A stretch of DNA of 64,000 nt from Photobacterium salinisoli (GTDB lineage Bacteria > Pseudomonadota > Gammaproteobacteria > Enterobacterales > Vibrionaceae). Where the stretch lies: positions 124,001 to 188,000 of the forward strand of contig NZ_QZMS01000013.1 of the NCBI RefSeq assembly GCF_003614885.1, in the 5' to 3' direction. Positions within the stretch are counted from its first letter, which is position 1, and each line of letters opens with the position of its first letter. Both the position numbers and the translations under genes were made by a program. Positions 17,413-27,239 of the stretch are shown piece after piece. Below the pieces are notes generated by a model. That model had not been told where the DNA came from, did not search any database, and saw only the letters and a program-made list of their open reading frames with translations.

Positions 17413-18642
17413 TTACTTCACACTGACAAACTCAGGATAAGCATCTATACCACAGTCATGTAAATCCATACCGGCCATTTCTTCCTCTTCACTGACACGG
17501 ATCCCCATGGTCGCTTTCAGGATGGCCCATACGGCCAGACTCGCACCAAATACCCAAGCGAAGATGACGACAGCCCCCAGTAACTGAGCACCAAAGCTGG
17601 CATCTGTGTTGCTGAACGGTACAACCATCAGGCCGAAGAAACCGCACACACCGTGCACTGAAATCGCACCGACAGGATCATCGATTTTCAGCTTGTCCAG
17701 ACCGATGATGCTGAAGACAACCAGTGCACCGGCAATCACACCGATAATGACTGAAGACATAGGTGATGGAGACAGCGGATCTGCAGTGATAGCCACCAGG
17801 CCCGCCAGTGCACCATTGAGAATCATGGTCAGATCGGCTTTACCCCAGGTCGTTTTACACACCGCCAGTGCGGCGATGGCACCTGCTGCGGCGGCGGCAT
17901 TGGTGTTAAGGAAGATTTTACCTACAGCCGTCGCATTCTCGAAGTCGGAAATCATCAGCTGCGAACCGCCGTTGAAACCGAACCAACCAAACCAAAGGAT
18001 AAAAGTACCCAAGGTCGCCAGCGGCATGTTTGAACCGGGAATCGGCAGGATTTCTCCATTTTTCCCGTATTTGCCTTTACGGGCTCCAAGAAGCAACACA
18101 CCAGCCAGTGCCGCAGACGCACCCGCCATATGCACAATACCTGAACCGGCAAAATCACTGAAACCTGCGGCCGACAGGAAGCCACCGCCCCATGTCCAGT
18201 AGCCTTCAACCGGATAGATAACAGCCGTCAGAACAACTGAGAATACCAGAAATGCCCACAACTTCATGCGTTCAGCAACAGCCCCTGAAACCACAGACAT
18301 GGCTGTCGCGACAAAGACCACCTGGAAGAAGAAGTCTGATTCCAGCGAGTGGTCAGCCCCTTCAGCCTGAGTACCGAACAGGGTACCAAAGGAAGGCAGC
18401 CAGCCACCTTCGCCGTTATCGACATACATGATGTTATAACCCACAATCAGGTACATGGTGCAGGCAATGGCGTACAGACAAAAGTTTTTAGTTAAAATTT
18501 CTGTGGTGTTTTTTGAACGCACCAGGCCTGCTTCCAGCATGGCAAAGCCTGCTGCCATCCACATGACCAGGGCACCTGAGATCAGGAAAAAGAATGTGTC
18601 GAGCGCGTAGCGCAGCTCTGTCACCGTTGTTGATAATTCCAT
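17413..18642 (-). CDS. amtB: Ammonium transporter AmtB
   Basis: The 409-residue protein has eleven predicted membrane helices and the Amt fold. The twin pore histidines are H171 (GSGIVHMAG) and H330 (GAISVHGVCG), and the conserved GFNGGS and AGSGIVH regions are intact. There is no cleavable signal peptide like that of E. coli AmtB; the N-terminus runs straight into the first helix. It imports ammonium under nitrogen limitation and is plugged by GlnK. It is 29 bases downstream of glnK in a typical glnK-amtB operon. Confidence 0.96.
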   Translation of the reverse strand: MELSTTVTELRYALDTFFFLISGALVMWMAAGFAMLEAGLVRSKNTTEILTKNFCLYAIACTMYLIVGYNIMYVDNGEGGWLPSFGTLFGTQAEGADHSLESDFFFQVVFVATAMSVVSGAVAERMKLWAFLVFSVVLTAVIYPVEGYWTWGGGFLSAAGFSDFAGSGIVHMAGASAALAGVLLLGARKGKYGKNGEILPIPGSNMPLATLGTFILWFGWFGFNGGSQLMISDFENATAVGKIFLNTNAAAAAGAIAALAVCKTTWGKADLTMILNGALAGLVAITADPLSPSPMSSVIIGVIAGALVVFSIIGLDKLKIDDPVGAISVHGVCGFFGLMVVPFSNTDASFGAQLLGAVVIFAWVFGASLAVWAILKATMGIRVSEEEEMAGMDLHDCGIDAYPEFVSVK

Positions 18643-18671
18643 GGTTGTCGTCCTCTTATCACATCTTGTTG

Positions 18672-19010
18672 TTATAATGCTTCTGCATCTGTCTCACCGG
18701 TACGGATACGTACCGCATGATCCAGGTCGTAAACAAAAATCTTACCGTCACCGATTTTGCCTGTGTGCGCCGCCTTGGTGATGGCTTCAAGAATGATTTC
18801 CAGGTTCTCCGCCTGGGTGGCGATTTCCAGCTTGACCTTAGGCAGGAAATCAACCTGGTATTCCGCACCACGATACAGTTCAGTGTGCCCTTTCTGACGG
18901 CCAAATCCCTTGACCTCAGAAACGGTCATCCCCTCAACCCCTACGTCCGCCAGCGCTTCACGCACATCATCCAACTTAAAAGGTTTGATTATTGCATTGA
19001 TGAGTTTCAT
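18672..19010 (-). CDS. glnK: Nitrogen regulatory PII protein GlnK
   Basis: The 112-residue signal protein has the PII fold and the uridylylation site Tyr51 in the T-loop (RGAEYQVDF), with the ATP-binding GKIGDGKIFV segment. GlnK senses ATP/ADP and 2-oxoglutarate and blocks AmtB when nitrogen is sufficient. A very good Shine-Dalgarno (AAGGAG) precedes the ATG. Pairing with amtB and a sigma-54-type promoter argues for GlnK over GlnB, though the two are close in sequence. Confidence 0.93.
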   Translation of the reverse strand: MKLINAIIKPFKLDDVREALADVGVEGMTVSEVKGFGRQKGHTELYRGAEYQVDFLPKVKLEIATQAENLEIILEAITKAAHTGKIGDGKIFVYDLDHAVRIRTGETDAEAL

Positions 19011-19025
19011 TAACCTTGCTCCTTA

Positions 19026-19054
19026 AACCTGTGCATCCCTAACATACACAGGTT
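19026..19054 (-). promoter_or_regulatory. Stem-loop in the glnK leader
   Basis: AACCTGTG (19026-19033) and its perfect inverted copy (19047-19054) are 13 bases apart, directly before the AAGGAG. Given the promoter position, the hairpin would lie at or near the 5' end of the message. It may stabilise the mRNA or be a protein site. Confidence 0.45.
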
Positions 19055-19057
19055 AAT

Positions 19058-19075
19058 AAACAAGCTTCGTGCCAA
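19058..19075 (-). promoter_or_regulatory. Sigma-54-type promoter of glnK-amtB
   Basis: Minus strand TTGGCACGAAGCTTGTTT matches YTGGCACGrNNNTTGCW except that the C of the -12 GC is T. This fits NtrC-dependent control of glnK-amtB. I did not find a convincing NtrC site upstream. Confidence 0.7.
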
Positions 19076-19128
19076 CTTTAAAAACCCTTTATAAACAAAA
19101 TCTTAATATGAGAAGACAAAAATTGTAT

Positions 19129-19155
19129 AAAAAAACCGCACCATGGTGGTGCGGT
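19129..19155 (-). terminator. Terminator of yacL
   Basis: ACCGCACCA (19135-19143), three bases, and TGGTGCGGT (19147-19155) form a 9-pair stem with a T-run on the minus strand, 49 bases past the yacL stop. Confidence 0.88.
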
Positions 19156-19203
19156 TAATTCCCCGAAAAGAAGCAAAGCAGGAATTTACACTGGATCTGA
19201 CGC

Positions 19204-19572
19204 TTATCGTCCGCGGGTAAATGCACGCCAAGCATGCAAGACTTGTTCAAGATCCTCGAAGCCACACAGGGAAACTGCTTCATCGTCATAATGACTCATG
19301 TCTTCATCAAGCTGATCTTCATCTTGAAAAAACAGATAATTAGCCTGAACTATGGCTTCGTTATCTTCCAGGATCAGTGTCATTTCTTCCCCGCTTAACC
19401 GCCACTCGCTCGTGGTGCCCTTTAGTGCACCAAGTTGATTCAGGATCAAAGCTATCTTTGCCTCATCAGCCTGCACTTCTTCCACCAGCCAGCGGCCGAG
19501 GGCTTCATGACCCATAGAAAAAACCACATGATAGCTGCCATCCAGCATGTTTTTCTTAAATTCGTAGTCCAT
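19204..19572 (-). CDS. yacL: UPF0231 family protein YacL
   Basis: The 122-residue, acidic protein begins [28 protein letters not shown] in pattern (MxYEF...GHEA), which is the UPF0231/YacL signature, and the length matches. No catalytic motif or membrane segment is visible and the function is unknown. In E. coli yacL lies next to acnB, as here. AGG lies a few bases before the ATG; it has its own terminator. Confidence 0.88.
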   Translation of the reverse strand: MDYEFKKNMLDGSYHVVFSMGHEALGRWLVEEVQADEAKIALILNQLGALKGTTSEWRLSGEEMTLILEDNEAIVQANYLFFQDEDQLDEDMSHYDDEAVSLCGFEDLEQVLHAWRAFTRGR

Positions 19573-19860
19573 ACCTGCCCTTTATTATTGTGATTAGTTA
19601 TTGGTGATTAATTTTTGATGATTGGTGTCTGCCGTCAGGCGCCGTCTTACTTAACTATTGTCCGCATACTGCATTCAGTGAAGGAAGCCGGAATAATTCC
19701 GCCGCGCACCTTGTCAGGAACCCGGTAAAAATGCAACCTGAAGCCGCTATCAGCTGTCTTTAAGGCGTGAGTAAGGAGTCGCACACTTGCCGTGTAACCG
19801 TCGCTGGCGGGCTTAGCAGACAAACGGCGAAACGTAGCGCAGTAGAAAAGACATAAAGAC
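19573..19860. other. Unassigned interval between yacL and the acnB terminator
   Basis: The first part (19573-19625) presumably holds the yacL promoter and shows two near-copies of TTGTGATTA/TTGGTGATTA as direct repeats. The rest has no recognisable gene. A 77-codon open frame on the minus strand (19880-19647) overlaps the acnB terminator and has no Shine-Dalgarno or family resemblance. A processed acnB 3' UTR or an unannotated small RNA cannot be excluded. Confidence 0.4.
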
Positions 19861-19894
19861 AAAAAAAGACAGGGAGCCACTGGCTCCCTGTCTT
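19861..19894 (-). terminator. Terminator of acnB
   Basis: A 14-base inverted repeat (AAGACAGGGAGCCA at 19866-19879 with 19881-19894) is followed on the minus strand by seven T, 32 bases past the acnB stop. Confidence 0.93.
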
Positions 19895-19925
19895 GTTCAC
19901 TCGCAGTTATCCTGGTCGGGTATAA

Positions 19926-22523
19926 TTACACCGCAGCCTGGATAATCACTTCATCAGCACGCTTGGTGTACTGACCCATGCGGTGGAAGTTCAGATAGCG
20001 GTAAGTATCTGCTGCCGTTGCATTAATCTGCTTAGCATACTCCATGTACTCTTCCACAGTCGGGATGCGGCCCAGAATAGCACCAACCGCTGCCAGCTCA
20101 GCTGAAGACAGGTACACATTGGCACCGGTACCCAGACGGTTAGGGAAGTTACGGGTAGAAGTAGACATTACAGTCGCTTTGTCAGCCACACGTGCCTGGT
20201 TACCCATGCACAGTGAACATCCCGGGGTTTCAATACGGACACCGGCACGGCCGAAGATACCGTAGTAACCTTCCTCTGTCAGTTGATCACGGTCCATCTT
20301 AGTCGGTGGAGCAACCCACAAACGCGTGTTCAGCTGACCACCAAATTTATCCAGCAACTTACCGGCTGCGCGGAAGTGACCGATGTTGGTCATACAAGAA
20401 CCGATGAAGACCTCGTCGATTTCCGTACCCTGAACCTCAGACAGCAGGCGAGCATCGTCCGGATCGTTAGGTGCACACAGAATAGGCTCTTTGATCTCAG
20501 CCAGATCGATTTCGATCACGTGAGCATATTCGGCGTCTTTGTCTGCTTCCATCAGTGACGGGTTATCCAGCCATTCCTGCATTGCAGTAATGCGGCGCTC
20601 AATGGTACGACGATCGCCATAACCTTCCGCGATCATCCACTTCAGCATCACAATGTTGGATTCCAGGTACTCAGCCACAGATTCCTGCGACAGTTTCACT
20701 GTACAACCCGCCGCACTGCGCTCTGCCGAGGCATCAGACAGCTCGAATGCCTGCTCAACCGTCAGGTGCTCAACACCTTCAATTTCCAGTACGCGGCCGG
20801 AGAATTCGTTGATCTTGCCGGCTTTCTCTACGGTCAGCAGACCTTGCTTGATACCGTAGTAAGGGATGGCATGCACCAGATCACGCAGCGTGATACCTTC
20901 TTGCATTTCACCCTTGAAGCGCACCAGGATAGACTCTGGCATATCCAGCGGCATCACGCCGGTTGCCGCTGCGAACGCCACCAGACCAGAGCCTGCCGGG
21001 AACGAGATCCCCAGAGGGAAGCGAGTGTGCGAGTCACCACCGGTACCGACAGTATCAGGCAGCAGCATACGGTTCAGCCAGGAGTGGATCACACCGTCAC
21101 CAGGGCGCAGCGAGACACCGCCACGGTTCATGATGAAATCAGGCAGGGTATGGTGGGTGTTGACATCCACTGGCTTAGGATACGCCGAGGTGTGACAGAA
21201 TGACTGCATGGTCAGCTCAGCAGAGAAGCCAAGGCAGGCCAGGTCTTTCAGCTCATCACGGGTCATAGGACCTGTGGTGTCCTGAGAGCCCACTGTGGTC
21301 ATCTTAGGCTCACAGTAAGTGCCCGGACGGATACCTTCAACGCCACAGGCTTTGCCGACCATTTTCTGAGCCAGGGTAAACCCTTTACCAGAATCGGCCA
21401 CTGGCTGCGGACGACGGAATACCGTCGACGCTTCCAGACCCAGACATTCACGGGCACGGTCAGTCAGACCACGGCCGATGATCAGCGGAATACGGCCACC
21501 GGCACGCACTTCATCAATCAGCACATCGGTTTTCAGCGAGAAGGTGGAGACCAGTTCATCACTGCCGTGACGACGCACTTCGCCTTTGAATGGGTAAACG
21601 TCGATCACATCGCCCATGTTCAGCGCTGTCACATCCACTTCAATCGGCAATGCACCGGCATCTTCCATAGTATTAAAGAAGATAGGCGCAATCTTACCAC
21701 CCAGCACATAACCGCCGGCACGCTTATTCGGGACATTCGGGATGTCGTCGCCCATGAACCAGAGTACAGAGTTAGTCGCCGATTTACGGGATGAACCCGT
21801 ACCGACCACGTCACCCACATAAACCAGCTGATGCCCTTTTTCTTTCAGAGCTTCAATTTGTTTTACCGGGCCGATGGAACCAGCTTGATCCGGCTCAATA
21901 CCGTCACGTTCATTTTTCAGCATCGCCAGCGCGTGCAGAGGAATGTCCGGACGGGACCAGGCATCAGGTGCCGGCGACAGGTCATCGGTATTGGTTTCAC
22001 CGGTCACTTTAAAGACGGTCAGGGTAATTTTTTCAGCCAGCTCAGGCTTAGACAGGAACCACTCGGCATCGGCCCAGGATTGCAGCACTTGCTTGGCGAA
22101 GTCGTTGCCGGCTTTTGCTTTTTCTTCGACATCATAGAAAGCGTCGAACATCAGCAGTGTATGAGACAGGGCTTTAACCGCAATCGGTGCCAGTTCGGCA
22201 TTGTCTAACAGGCTGATCAGGGGCTCGATGTTATAACCACCCTGCATGGTACCCAGCAGTTCAGCCGCTTTTTCTTTGCTGACAATAGGAGAAGTCGCTT
22301 CACCTGTGGTAATCGCGGCCAGAAAGCCTGCTTTCACGTATGCGGCTTCATCAACACCTGGCGGGATGCGGTTTTCCAGCAGGTCGACCAGGAAGGCTTC
22401 TTCGCCTGCAGGTGGATTTTTCAGAAGTTCAACCAGAGCAGCAGTTTGCTCGGCATCCAGAGGCTTAGGGACAATCCCTTCAGCAGCACGCTCTTCGACG
22501 TGTTTACGGTAGGCTTCAAGCAC
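19926..22523 (-). CDS. acnB: Bifunctional aconitate hydratase 2 / 2-methylisocitrate dehydratase
   Basis: With a GTG start at 22523 the protein is 865 residues, the exact length of E. coli AcnB, and begins (V/M)[15 protein letters not shown] like it. GAGGAA lies six bases before the GTG. The frame is open to 22601 but the extra 26 residues are not family-like. The [4Fe-4S] ligands are visible in [10 protein letters not shown] and [10 protein letters not shown], and the swivel domain, which is N-terminal in AcnB, carries GTGSSRKSA. It isomerises citrate to isocitrate in the TCA cycle; apo-AcnB also binds mRNA. Single gene with its own terminator. Confidence 0.97.
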   Translation of the reverse strand: MLEAYRKHVEERAAEGIVPKPLDAEQTAALVELLKNPPAGEEAFLVDLLENRIPPGVDEAAYVKAGFLAAITTGEATSPIVSKEKAAELLGTMQGGYNIEPLISLLDNAELAPIAVKALSHTLLMFDAFYDVEEKAKAGNDFAKQVLQSWADAEWFLSKPELAEKITLTVFKVTGETNTDDLSPAPDAWSRPDIPLHALAMLKNERDGIEPDQAGSIGPVKQIEALKEKGHQLVYVGDVVGTGSSRKSATNSVLWFMGDDIPNVPNKRAGGYVLGGKIAPIFFNTMEDAGALPIEVDVTALNMGDVIDVYPFKGEVRRHGSDELVSTFSLKTDVLIDEVRAGGRIPLIIGRGLTDRARECLGLEASTVFRRPQPVADSGKGFTLAQKMVGKACGVEGIRPGTYCEPKMTTVGSQDTTGPMTRDELKDLACLGFSAELTMQSFCHTSAYPKPVDVNTHHTLPDFIMNRGGVSLRPGDGVIHSWLNRMLLPDTVGTGGDSHTRFPLGISFPAGSGLVAFAAATGVMPLDMPESILVRFKGEMQEGITLRDLVHAIPYYGIKQGLLTVEKAGKINEFSGRVLEIEGVEHLTVEQAFELSDASAERSAAGCTVKLSQESVAEYLESNIVMLKWMIAEGYGDRRTIERRITAMQEWLDNPSLMEADKDAEYAHVIEIDLAEIKEPILCAPNDPDDARLLSEVQGTEIDEVFIGSCMTNIGHFRAAGKLLDKFGGQLNTRLWVAPPTKMDRDQLTEEGYYGIFGRAGVRIETPGCSLCMGNQARVADKATVMSTSTRNFPNRLGTGANVYLSSAELAAVGAILGRIPTVEEYMEYAKQINATAADTYRYLNFHRMGQYTKRADEVIIQAAV

Positions 22524-22544
22524 GACATATTCCTCATTTTTCGG

Positions 22545-22562
22545 TTTAGCCAACCGGCTAAA
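22545..22562 (-). promoter_or_regulatory. Short palindromic hairpin in the acnB leader
   Basis: TTTAGCC-AACC-GGCTAAA is a perfect 7-pair stem with a four-base loop, about 10 bases upstream of the acnB Shine-Dalgarno. Its position would let it influence ribosome access, but no regulator is known to me. Confidence 0.4.
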
Positions 22563-22738
22563 CATCCTTGGAAGTGATTGCCCTCTCCGGTTATCTCGCA
22601 CGCATTATGCTTGACTTGATTCAGACCTTTTTGGCGTGCAGGAGAGACCAAAACCGGTTACGGAGCATACCATTTTTAACTAAACATTAAAATCAGGCGG
22701 ACTTTTACAACATTCACAAAACAGGAAAAATCCCGGTA

Positions 22739-24997
22739 TTACAAGGCTCCTCCAAAAAACAGATAGAATGAGCTTAAATCTTCTTCCGTTCTGCCATAAG
22801 CCAGAATGAATGGCCCGAATGGCGTGGTAATACCCGTAAATATGCTACCTGCATAATATCCCGGTATATCGGAGACAGACAGATTGGAATTATTGAACAC
22901 GCCGCCCCATTCGACAGAGCCGCCCAGATACACAGCTGAGTTAAACAGACCAAAATCGTTATCCAGCAAATGGTAACGGTACACCAGGGCAGAAAAGACT
23001 TTATTGTTACCCGACAGGCTGTTTTTCGGTATGCCGGATAAGTTCAGGAAACCACCCAGTTCTTTGGGATCAAGCCGTAAGTCTTCGTCGGATTGCACGT
23101 TGCCGTATTCCGCCTTGCCCATCACAGTATGGCGGCCAAGGGTATACGCCCCTTTCCAGCCCAAATCAAAATGCAAAGAAGTATCTGACCTTTGCTCACC
23201 CTGAAAACGCTCACTGTCATCCGAAGAGGCGACCTCGGCAAGAAAAAAGTGGCCGTTGTTCGGCAGAGTGAAATCATCCAGGGTATCAAGGTTGTACCTC
23301 AGATAAAGACGCCGGCTGTTACGATCCTGATCGCCCAGATTCAGAATACCGGGAAATTGTGTTTTTCCGTCACCAAACAGGTAACCCAGTCTGAATTCCT
23401 GCCACAAGGCAGGCTGCCAGCCCAGCGAGCTGTCGATATTGACATCAATAAAACGTGCTGCAATAAAGTCATCAATGTTCTTCAGGTTCGGTTCTTCCCC
23501 CGAAACCGCGAGATAGGTATTGGTCACATCGTACTCGATCCCCATCACCGCGAACCATTCCTGATCGCTGCTAAAAGGCACATACAGTTCACTGGCGACA
23601 CGCTTATCTGAACCATATTCGAGCTCGTTACGCCACTCGGCCCCGGTTTCTGACAGGCCGGTCGCGGTTAATCCCAGCCCAATGGAAAAATCGGTATTAT
23701 TGGCAAAGTCATCTTCTAAGGCGAAACGCATATCGATAAAATTAGGCCCCCAGCTTTTGGCCTTTACTTCAAAGATCAATATATGGCGGTTGCCTAAACG
23801 CTCAAATCTGTAATCCACCCGTTCAAACCTGTCCAGCGCATACAGATCACGCACACTTTGCTCCAGCTGCTCGGTGTTGACCCTCATGCCGGGTTTCAGT
23901 TGCAGACGATCTAACAGGACTTCATCGGCATAAGGGCTGTTATTGAGCAATTCAATTTCGTCAATCCGGCCTTCTTCCAAAAATTCCAGCTCGCGCCGGG
24001 CTGCCTGTTTGTCATCAATATATGCCTGATAAGTACTGGCGTTGCCGAGTTCTGACAGCTGGAAACGCACGGCCTGCACACTGTGATAGCCGCTGTCATA
24101 GGCTTCCGGCATTCGGTGAAAGTCTGTGGTGCTGATGCCGCGAACATCCGGACGCAGCAATAGGTCGGTATCGGACAGCTGCGATTCCTGACGAGCAGAA
24201 TTATCCCGCACCATAAAATCGGTCAGCTGATCCATGACCACCAGGTAGTCGGTCAGCTCATCGGCGGTTTTGAAATCGTTACTGATATCAACCGCGATCA
24301 CCAAATCGGCGCCCATCTCCTTCACGACAGAAATGGGCAGGTTATTCGTGATGCCGCCATCAACCAGCATTTTGCCTTCCAGCATCACAGGCGGCAGCAA
24401 ACCGGGAACAGACATACTCGCCTGCATCGCCTCGGCCAGATCGCCGCCGGACAACACAACAGGTTTAAGGTTTTCAATATCAGTGGCAACCGCACGGTAT
24501 GGTACAGGCAAGGCATCAAAGCTGGCCATCCAGGGCAAATTGCCGGATGTGGTACGCAGTATCTCGCCCATGGTTTGCCCCTGTACAAACCCTTTCGGCA
24601 CTTTGATTTCCCAGAATGTAAACCCCAGATCCGTCACTACCTGGAACCTGTCCTCTTGCTGCTTTTCACGTACCCGCCGCTCACTGCGCTGCACTCTGTC
24701 CTCATACCCCGACTCCCAGTCAACGGTGTTGAGAATGGCTTCAACCTCATCGGCGCTCATACCTGAGGCATACAGCCCCCCGACATAAGCGCCCATGCTG
24801 GTCCCCACAATGTAATCCACCGGGATCTGCAGCTCTTCCAGCGCCTTCAGCACCCCGACATGGGCCGCCCCTTTGGCACCGCCGCCGCCGAGAACAAGTC
24901 CGACCTTCAGGCGTTCAGCACTTTTTTGCTCCGCCTTCACTAAAGCTGAAGCAAATACGGCCGATATCACAATAAACAATGCAATAAAACGAAACAT
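22739..24997 (-). CDS. Patatin-like phospholipase with POTRA and outer membrane beta-barrel (PlpD/type Vd-like)
   Basis: From MFRFIALF at 24997 the protein has 752 residues with a signal peptide (cleavage near VKA-EQ, residue 22). The patatin domain (about 30-310) has the oxyanion motif GGGGAKG (37-43), the nucleophile GTSMG (Ser67) and the catalytic DGG (Asp213). A POTRA-like region (about 325-395, with YALDRFERVDYRFE) and a C-terminal Omp85-type barrel of about 330 residues ending in FYLFFGGAL follow, which is the layout of PlpD-like type Vd secreted lipases and of the RssA/BamA-domain patatins. It probably acts on phospholipids at the surface or periplasm. The frame opens at a TTG (25060), but the later ATG gives a proper signal peptide. 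Confidence 0.85.
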   Translation of the reverse strand: MFRFIALFIVISAVFASALVKAEQKSAERLKVGLVLGGGGAKGAAHVGVLKALEELQIPVDYIVGTSMGAYVGGLYASGMSADEVEAILNTVDWESGYEDRVQRSERRVREKQQEDRFQVVTDLGFTFWEIKVPKGFVQGQTMGEILRTTSGNLPWMASFDALPVPYRAVATDIENLKPVVLSGGDLAEAMQASMSVPGLLPPVMLEGKMLVDGGITNNLPISVVKEMGADLVIAVDISNDFKTADELTDYLVVMDQLTDFMVRDNSARQESQLSDTDLLLRPDVRGISTTDFHRMPEAYDSGYHSVQAVRFQLSELGNASTYQAYIDDKQAARRELEFLEEGRIDEIELLNNSPYADEVLLDRLQLKPGMRVNTEQLEQSVRDLYALDRFERVDYRFERLGNRHILIFEVKAKSWGPNFIDMRFALEDDFANNTDFSIGLGLTATGLSETGAEWRNELEYGSDKRVASELYVPFSSDQEWFAVMGIEYDVTNTYLAVSGEEPNLKNIDDFIAARFIDVNIDSSLGWQPALWQEFRLGYLFGDGKTQFPGILNLGDQDRNSRRLYLRYNLDTLDDFTLPNNGHFFLAEVASSDDSERFQGEQRSDTSLHFDLGWKGAYTLGRHTVMGKAEYGNVQSDEDLRLDPKELGGFLNLSGIPKNSLSGNNKVFSALVYRYHLLDNDFGLFNSAVYLGGSVEWGGVFNNSNLSVSDIPGYYAGSIFTGITTPFGPFILAYGRTEEDLSSFYLFFGGAL

Positions 24998-25113
24998 CCT
25001 TTTAGAAACACCATATTGATCACTGGGCCGATGTGGGGTCACACCGGCTAAAAAATACAATTAATTCGCACACTTATACCGCAGAAATCCCGGTAGCAAC
25101 AGAGAATTGATGC

Positions 25114-27027
25114 ATGAACCTCAAGCAGCTTTCCATCAGGCAAAAACTTACACTGGCAATGAGCATAGCCGTCATAGCCTCAAGTGCATTAGTCAGTTAC
25201 CTCAGCCTCAGCACGTCGCAGGACATTATTCAGTCACGCCTGCTCAGCAATGAACTGCCTACCCGGCTGGCTCATTTCAGCGGACAAGTGGAATCAGAAG
25301 TCAGACTGCTGCAAAACGCCACTGAACAGCTGGCGAACAATACGGCCATGCTCAATCTGCTGACGCAGCCTGTCAGCGCCGCCGATGAACAGCAGCTTAT
25401 AAACCAGCTGAACAGCCTCAAGCGCCAGTATGGCCTGAACGATGCGTCGATTGCCAACCGGGAAACCGGGGATTACTGGAACCAGAACGGTTTCCTGCGA
25501 CGCCTGAACCGCACTCAGGATAGCTGGTTCTACAACTTCCGTGACAGCAACAAGTCAAGAATGACCCAGGTGTTCAGGGAAGCAAACGGCGAGCTGAAGC
25601 TGTTCGTCAATTATCAGCAGCTGAACGGCACAGGGATGTCCGGCTTTTCCCGCTCATTCAATGATATGGCGAATCTGCTCTCGCAGTTCAAACTGGAGCA
25701 AACCGGCTTTGTAGTTCTGACGGATGCACGCGGCGTGGTACAGCTTGATCCGAACAACCGCAACCCGGAGAAAACGCCTTTTACCGATCGCTTTGGTTCT
25801 GACAGCCGGGTATTACTCGATAAGAGCCCTTTCAATCTGTTTACCGTCCAGTATCAGGACCAGAAACTGCTGCTGGCTTCCAGCTATATTCCGGCGATGG
25901 ACTGGTTCGTGATTGCTCAGGTGCCGGAACAGGAAGTCTTTGCCCAGTTAAATGAAACCCGTAACCACGTAATGCTGCTGGCCGTCCTGACCACACTGGC
26001 ATTCATTGGCCTGGCGGTGTACCTGAGCCAGACCATCACCCGGCCGATCCGTCAGGCCGCTGATACCTTCCGCGAACTGGGTGAAGGTGATGGCGATCTG
26101 AGCCGACGCATTCCGGTATCGGGTAAAGACGAAATAGCCGAACTGGCGAATGGTTTCAACGCCTTTGCCAGCAAGATCCATGCACTGGTCGTCGATGTCG
26201 CCGCCACGGGCACAGAACTCAGAGTGGCCGCCGAGCAAGTCTCTGCCCAGGCGCAGGCCACACTGGATCACAGCCAGAATCAACGCGATCGCACCCTGCA
26301 AGTGGTCACCGCCATTAATCAGATGGGCGCCACTGTCAATGAAATTGCCGGTAATGCGGCTTATGCGGCGGAATCCGCCTCACAGGCCACCTCAGCCACC
26401 AGCAATGGCCAGCAGGTGGTTCTGAGCGCTCAGGACAGCATTGAACAGCTGGCCGGCGATATGCACAACATGGCGAAAGTCGTCGCGACCCTGGCAGACA
26501 ATACCGTCGCCATTGGCGGTATTTTGGAAGTGATTCGCGGAGTCTCCGAGCAGACCAACCTGCTGGCTCTCAATGCAGCCATTGAAGCGGCACGGGCTGG
26601 CGAACAGGGACGGGGATTTGCCGTGGTCGCCGACGAGGTACGTAATCTTGCCAGCCGTACCGCGGCCTCAACCGATGAAATCCAGACCATGATTAACCGC
26701 CTGCAGCAGGAAGCGCAAAACGCCGTACAGGCCATGCAGAACAGCCAGCAGTTAACCGAAGCCGGCACGCAAGCCGCTGATGATGCCACCAAAGCACTGC
26801 TGCTGATCAACGAGCAGATCCTGCAGATTTCCGATCTGAACACCCAGGTCGCCACAGCAACCGAGGAGCAGTCCACGGTTGTGTCTGACATCAACATCAA
26901 CATCGAAGATATCAACGAGAACACCCAGCGCACCTCAGACACAGCCAATGAGATGGTCGCGTCCAGTCAGAATCTGCACGCTTTATCGCTCCGTCTGGAG
27001 CGTATGGTCAGCAGTTTCAAGCAGTAA
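25114..27027 (+). CDS. Methyl-accepting chemotaxis protein with double Cache sensor
   Basis: The 637-residue receptor has a first membrane helix at about 10-32, a periplasmic sensor of about 240 residues with a dCache-like pattern (RDSWFYNF-type segment, [12 protein letters not shown], then a second lobe ending [10 protein letters not shown]), a second membrane helix (about 285-305), a HAMP linker ([25 protein letters not shown]) and the signalling domain whose hairpin tip reads [21 protein letters not shown]. The C-terminus lacks a CheR-binding pentapeptide. The ligand is unknown; WFxxF motifs occur in amino acid- and amine-binding Cache domains, but that is only a hint. It is transcribed alone, divergent from the patatin gene. 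Confidence 0.93.
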   Translation: MNLKQLSIRQKLTLAMSIAVIASSALVSYLSLSTSQDIIQSRLLSNELPTRLAHFSGQVESEVRLLQNATEQLANNTAMLNLLTQPVSAADEQQLINQLNSLKRQYGLNDASIANRETGDYWNQNGFLRRLNRTQDSWFYNFRDSNKSRMTQVFREANGELKLFVNYQQLNGTGMSGFSRSFNDMANLLSQFKLEQTGFVVLTDARGVVQLDPNNRNPEKTPFTDRFGSDSRVLLDKSPFNLFTVQYQDQKLLLASSYIPAMDWFVIAQVPEQEVFAQLNETRNHVMLLAVLTTLAFIGLAVYLSQTITRPIRQAADTFRELGEGDGDLSRRIPVSGKDEIAELANGFNAFASKIHALVVDVAATGTELRVAAEQVSAQAQATLDHSQNQRDRTLQVVTAINQMGATVNEIAGNAAYAAESASQATSATSNGQQVVLSAQDSIEQLAGDMHNMAKVVATLADNTVAIGGILEVIRGVSEQTNLLALNAAIEAARAGEQGRGFAVVADEVRNLASRTAASTDEIQTMINRLQQEAQNAVQAMQNSQQLTEAGTQAADDATKALLLINEQILQISDLNTQVATATEEQSTVVSDININIEDINENTQRTSDTANEMVASSQNLHALSLRLERMVSSFKQ

Positions 27028-27065
27028 TCAGATGTGCAACGCCTTCAGGTATCGTGCCCTGAACA

Positions 27066-27160
27066 CCCCCTCCTAACCTCCCCCGCCACGAGGGGGAGGA
27101 ACAAAGCACGCACCAGTCCTTGCAACTCAAACGCTTGCTTCCCCTTTGCAAGGCAGGCGC
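27066..27160. repeat. GC-rich double inverted repeat, possible interspersed element
   Basis: CCTCCCCC (27077-27084) and GGGGGAGG (27092-27099) form a hairpin with a seven-base loop, followed by a second inverted pair, CCTTGCAA (27118-27125) and TTGCAAGG (27146-27153). The composition differs sharply from neighbours, and a string of this kind (CCCCTCCTAACCTCCCC) resembles intergenic repeats I recall from Photobacterium and relatives. Only one copy is in the window. Confidence 0.45.
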
Positions 27161-27188
27161 TAAAAGCCTTTACTCTGGTTCAAAACGT

Positions 27189-27215
27189 AAAAAAGCGCCT
27201 CAAGGGCGCTTTTTT
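27189..27215. terminator. Bidirectional terminator between the chemoreceptor gene and lpd
   Basis: A6-GCGCC-TCAAG-GGCGC-T6, placed between converging genes and 25 bases past the lpd stop. Confidence 0.9.
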
Positions 27216-27239
27216 CATGCAATAAGAAAAGGTAAAAAC

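Noticed and set aside
19647..19880. 77-codon minus-strand frame downstream of acnB
   Set aside because: It begins within the acnB terminator, has no Shine-Dalgarno and no recognisable pattern.
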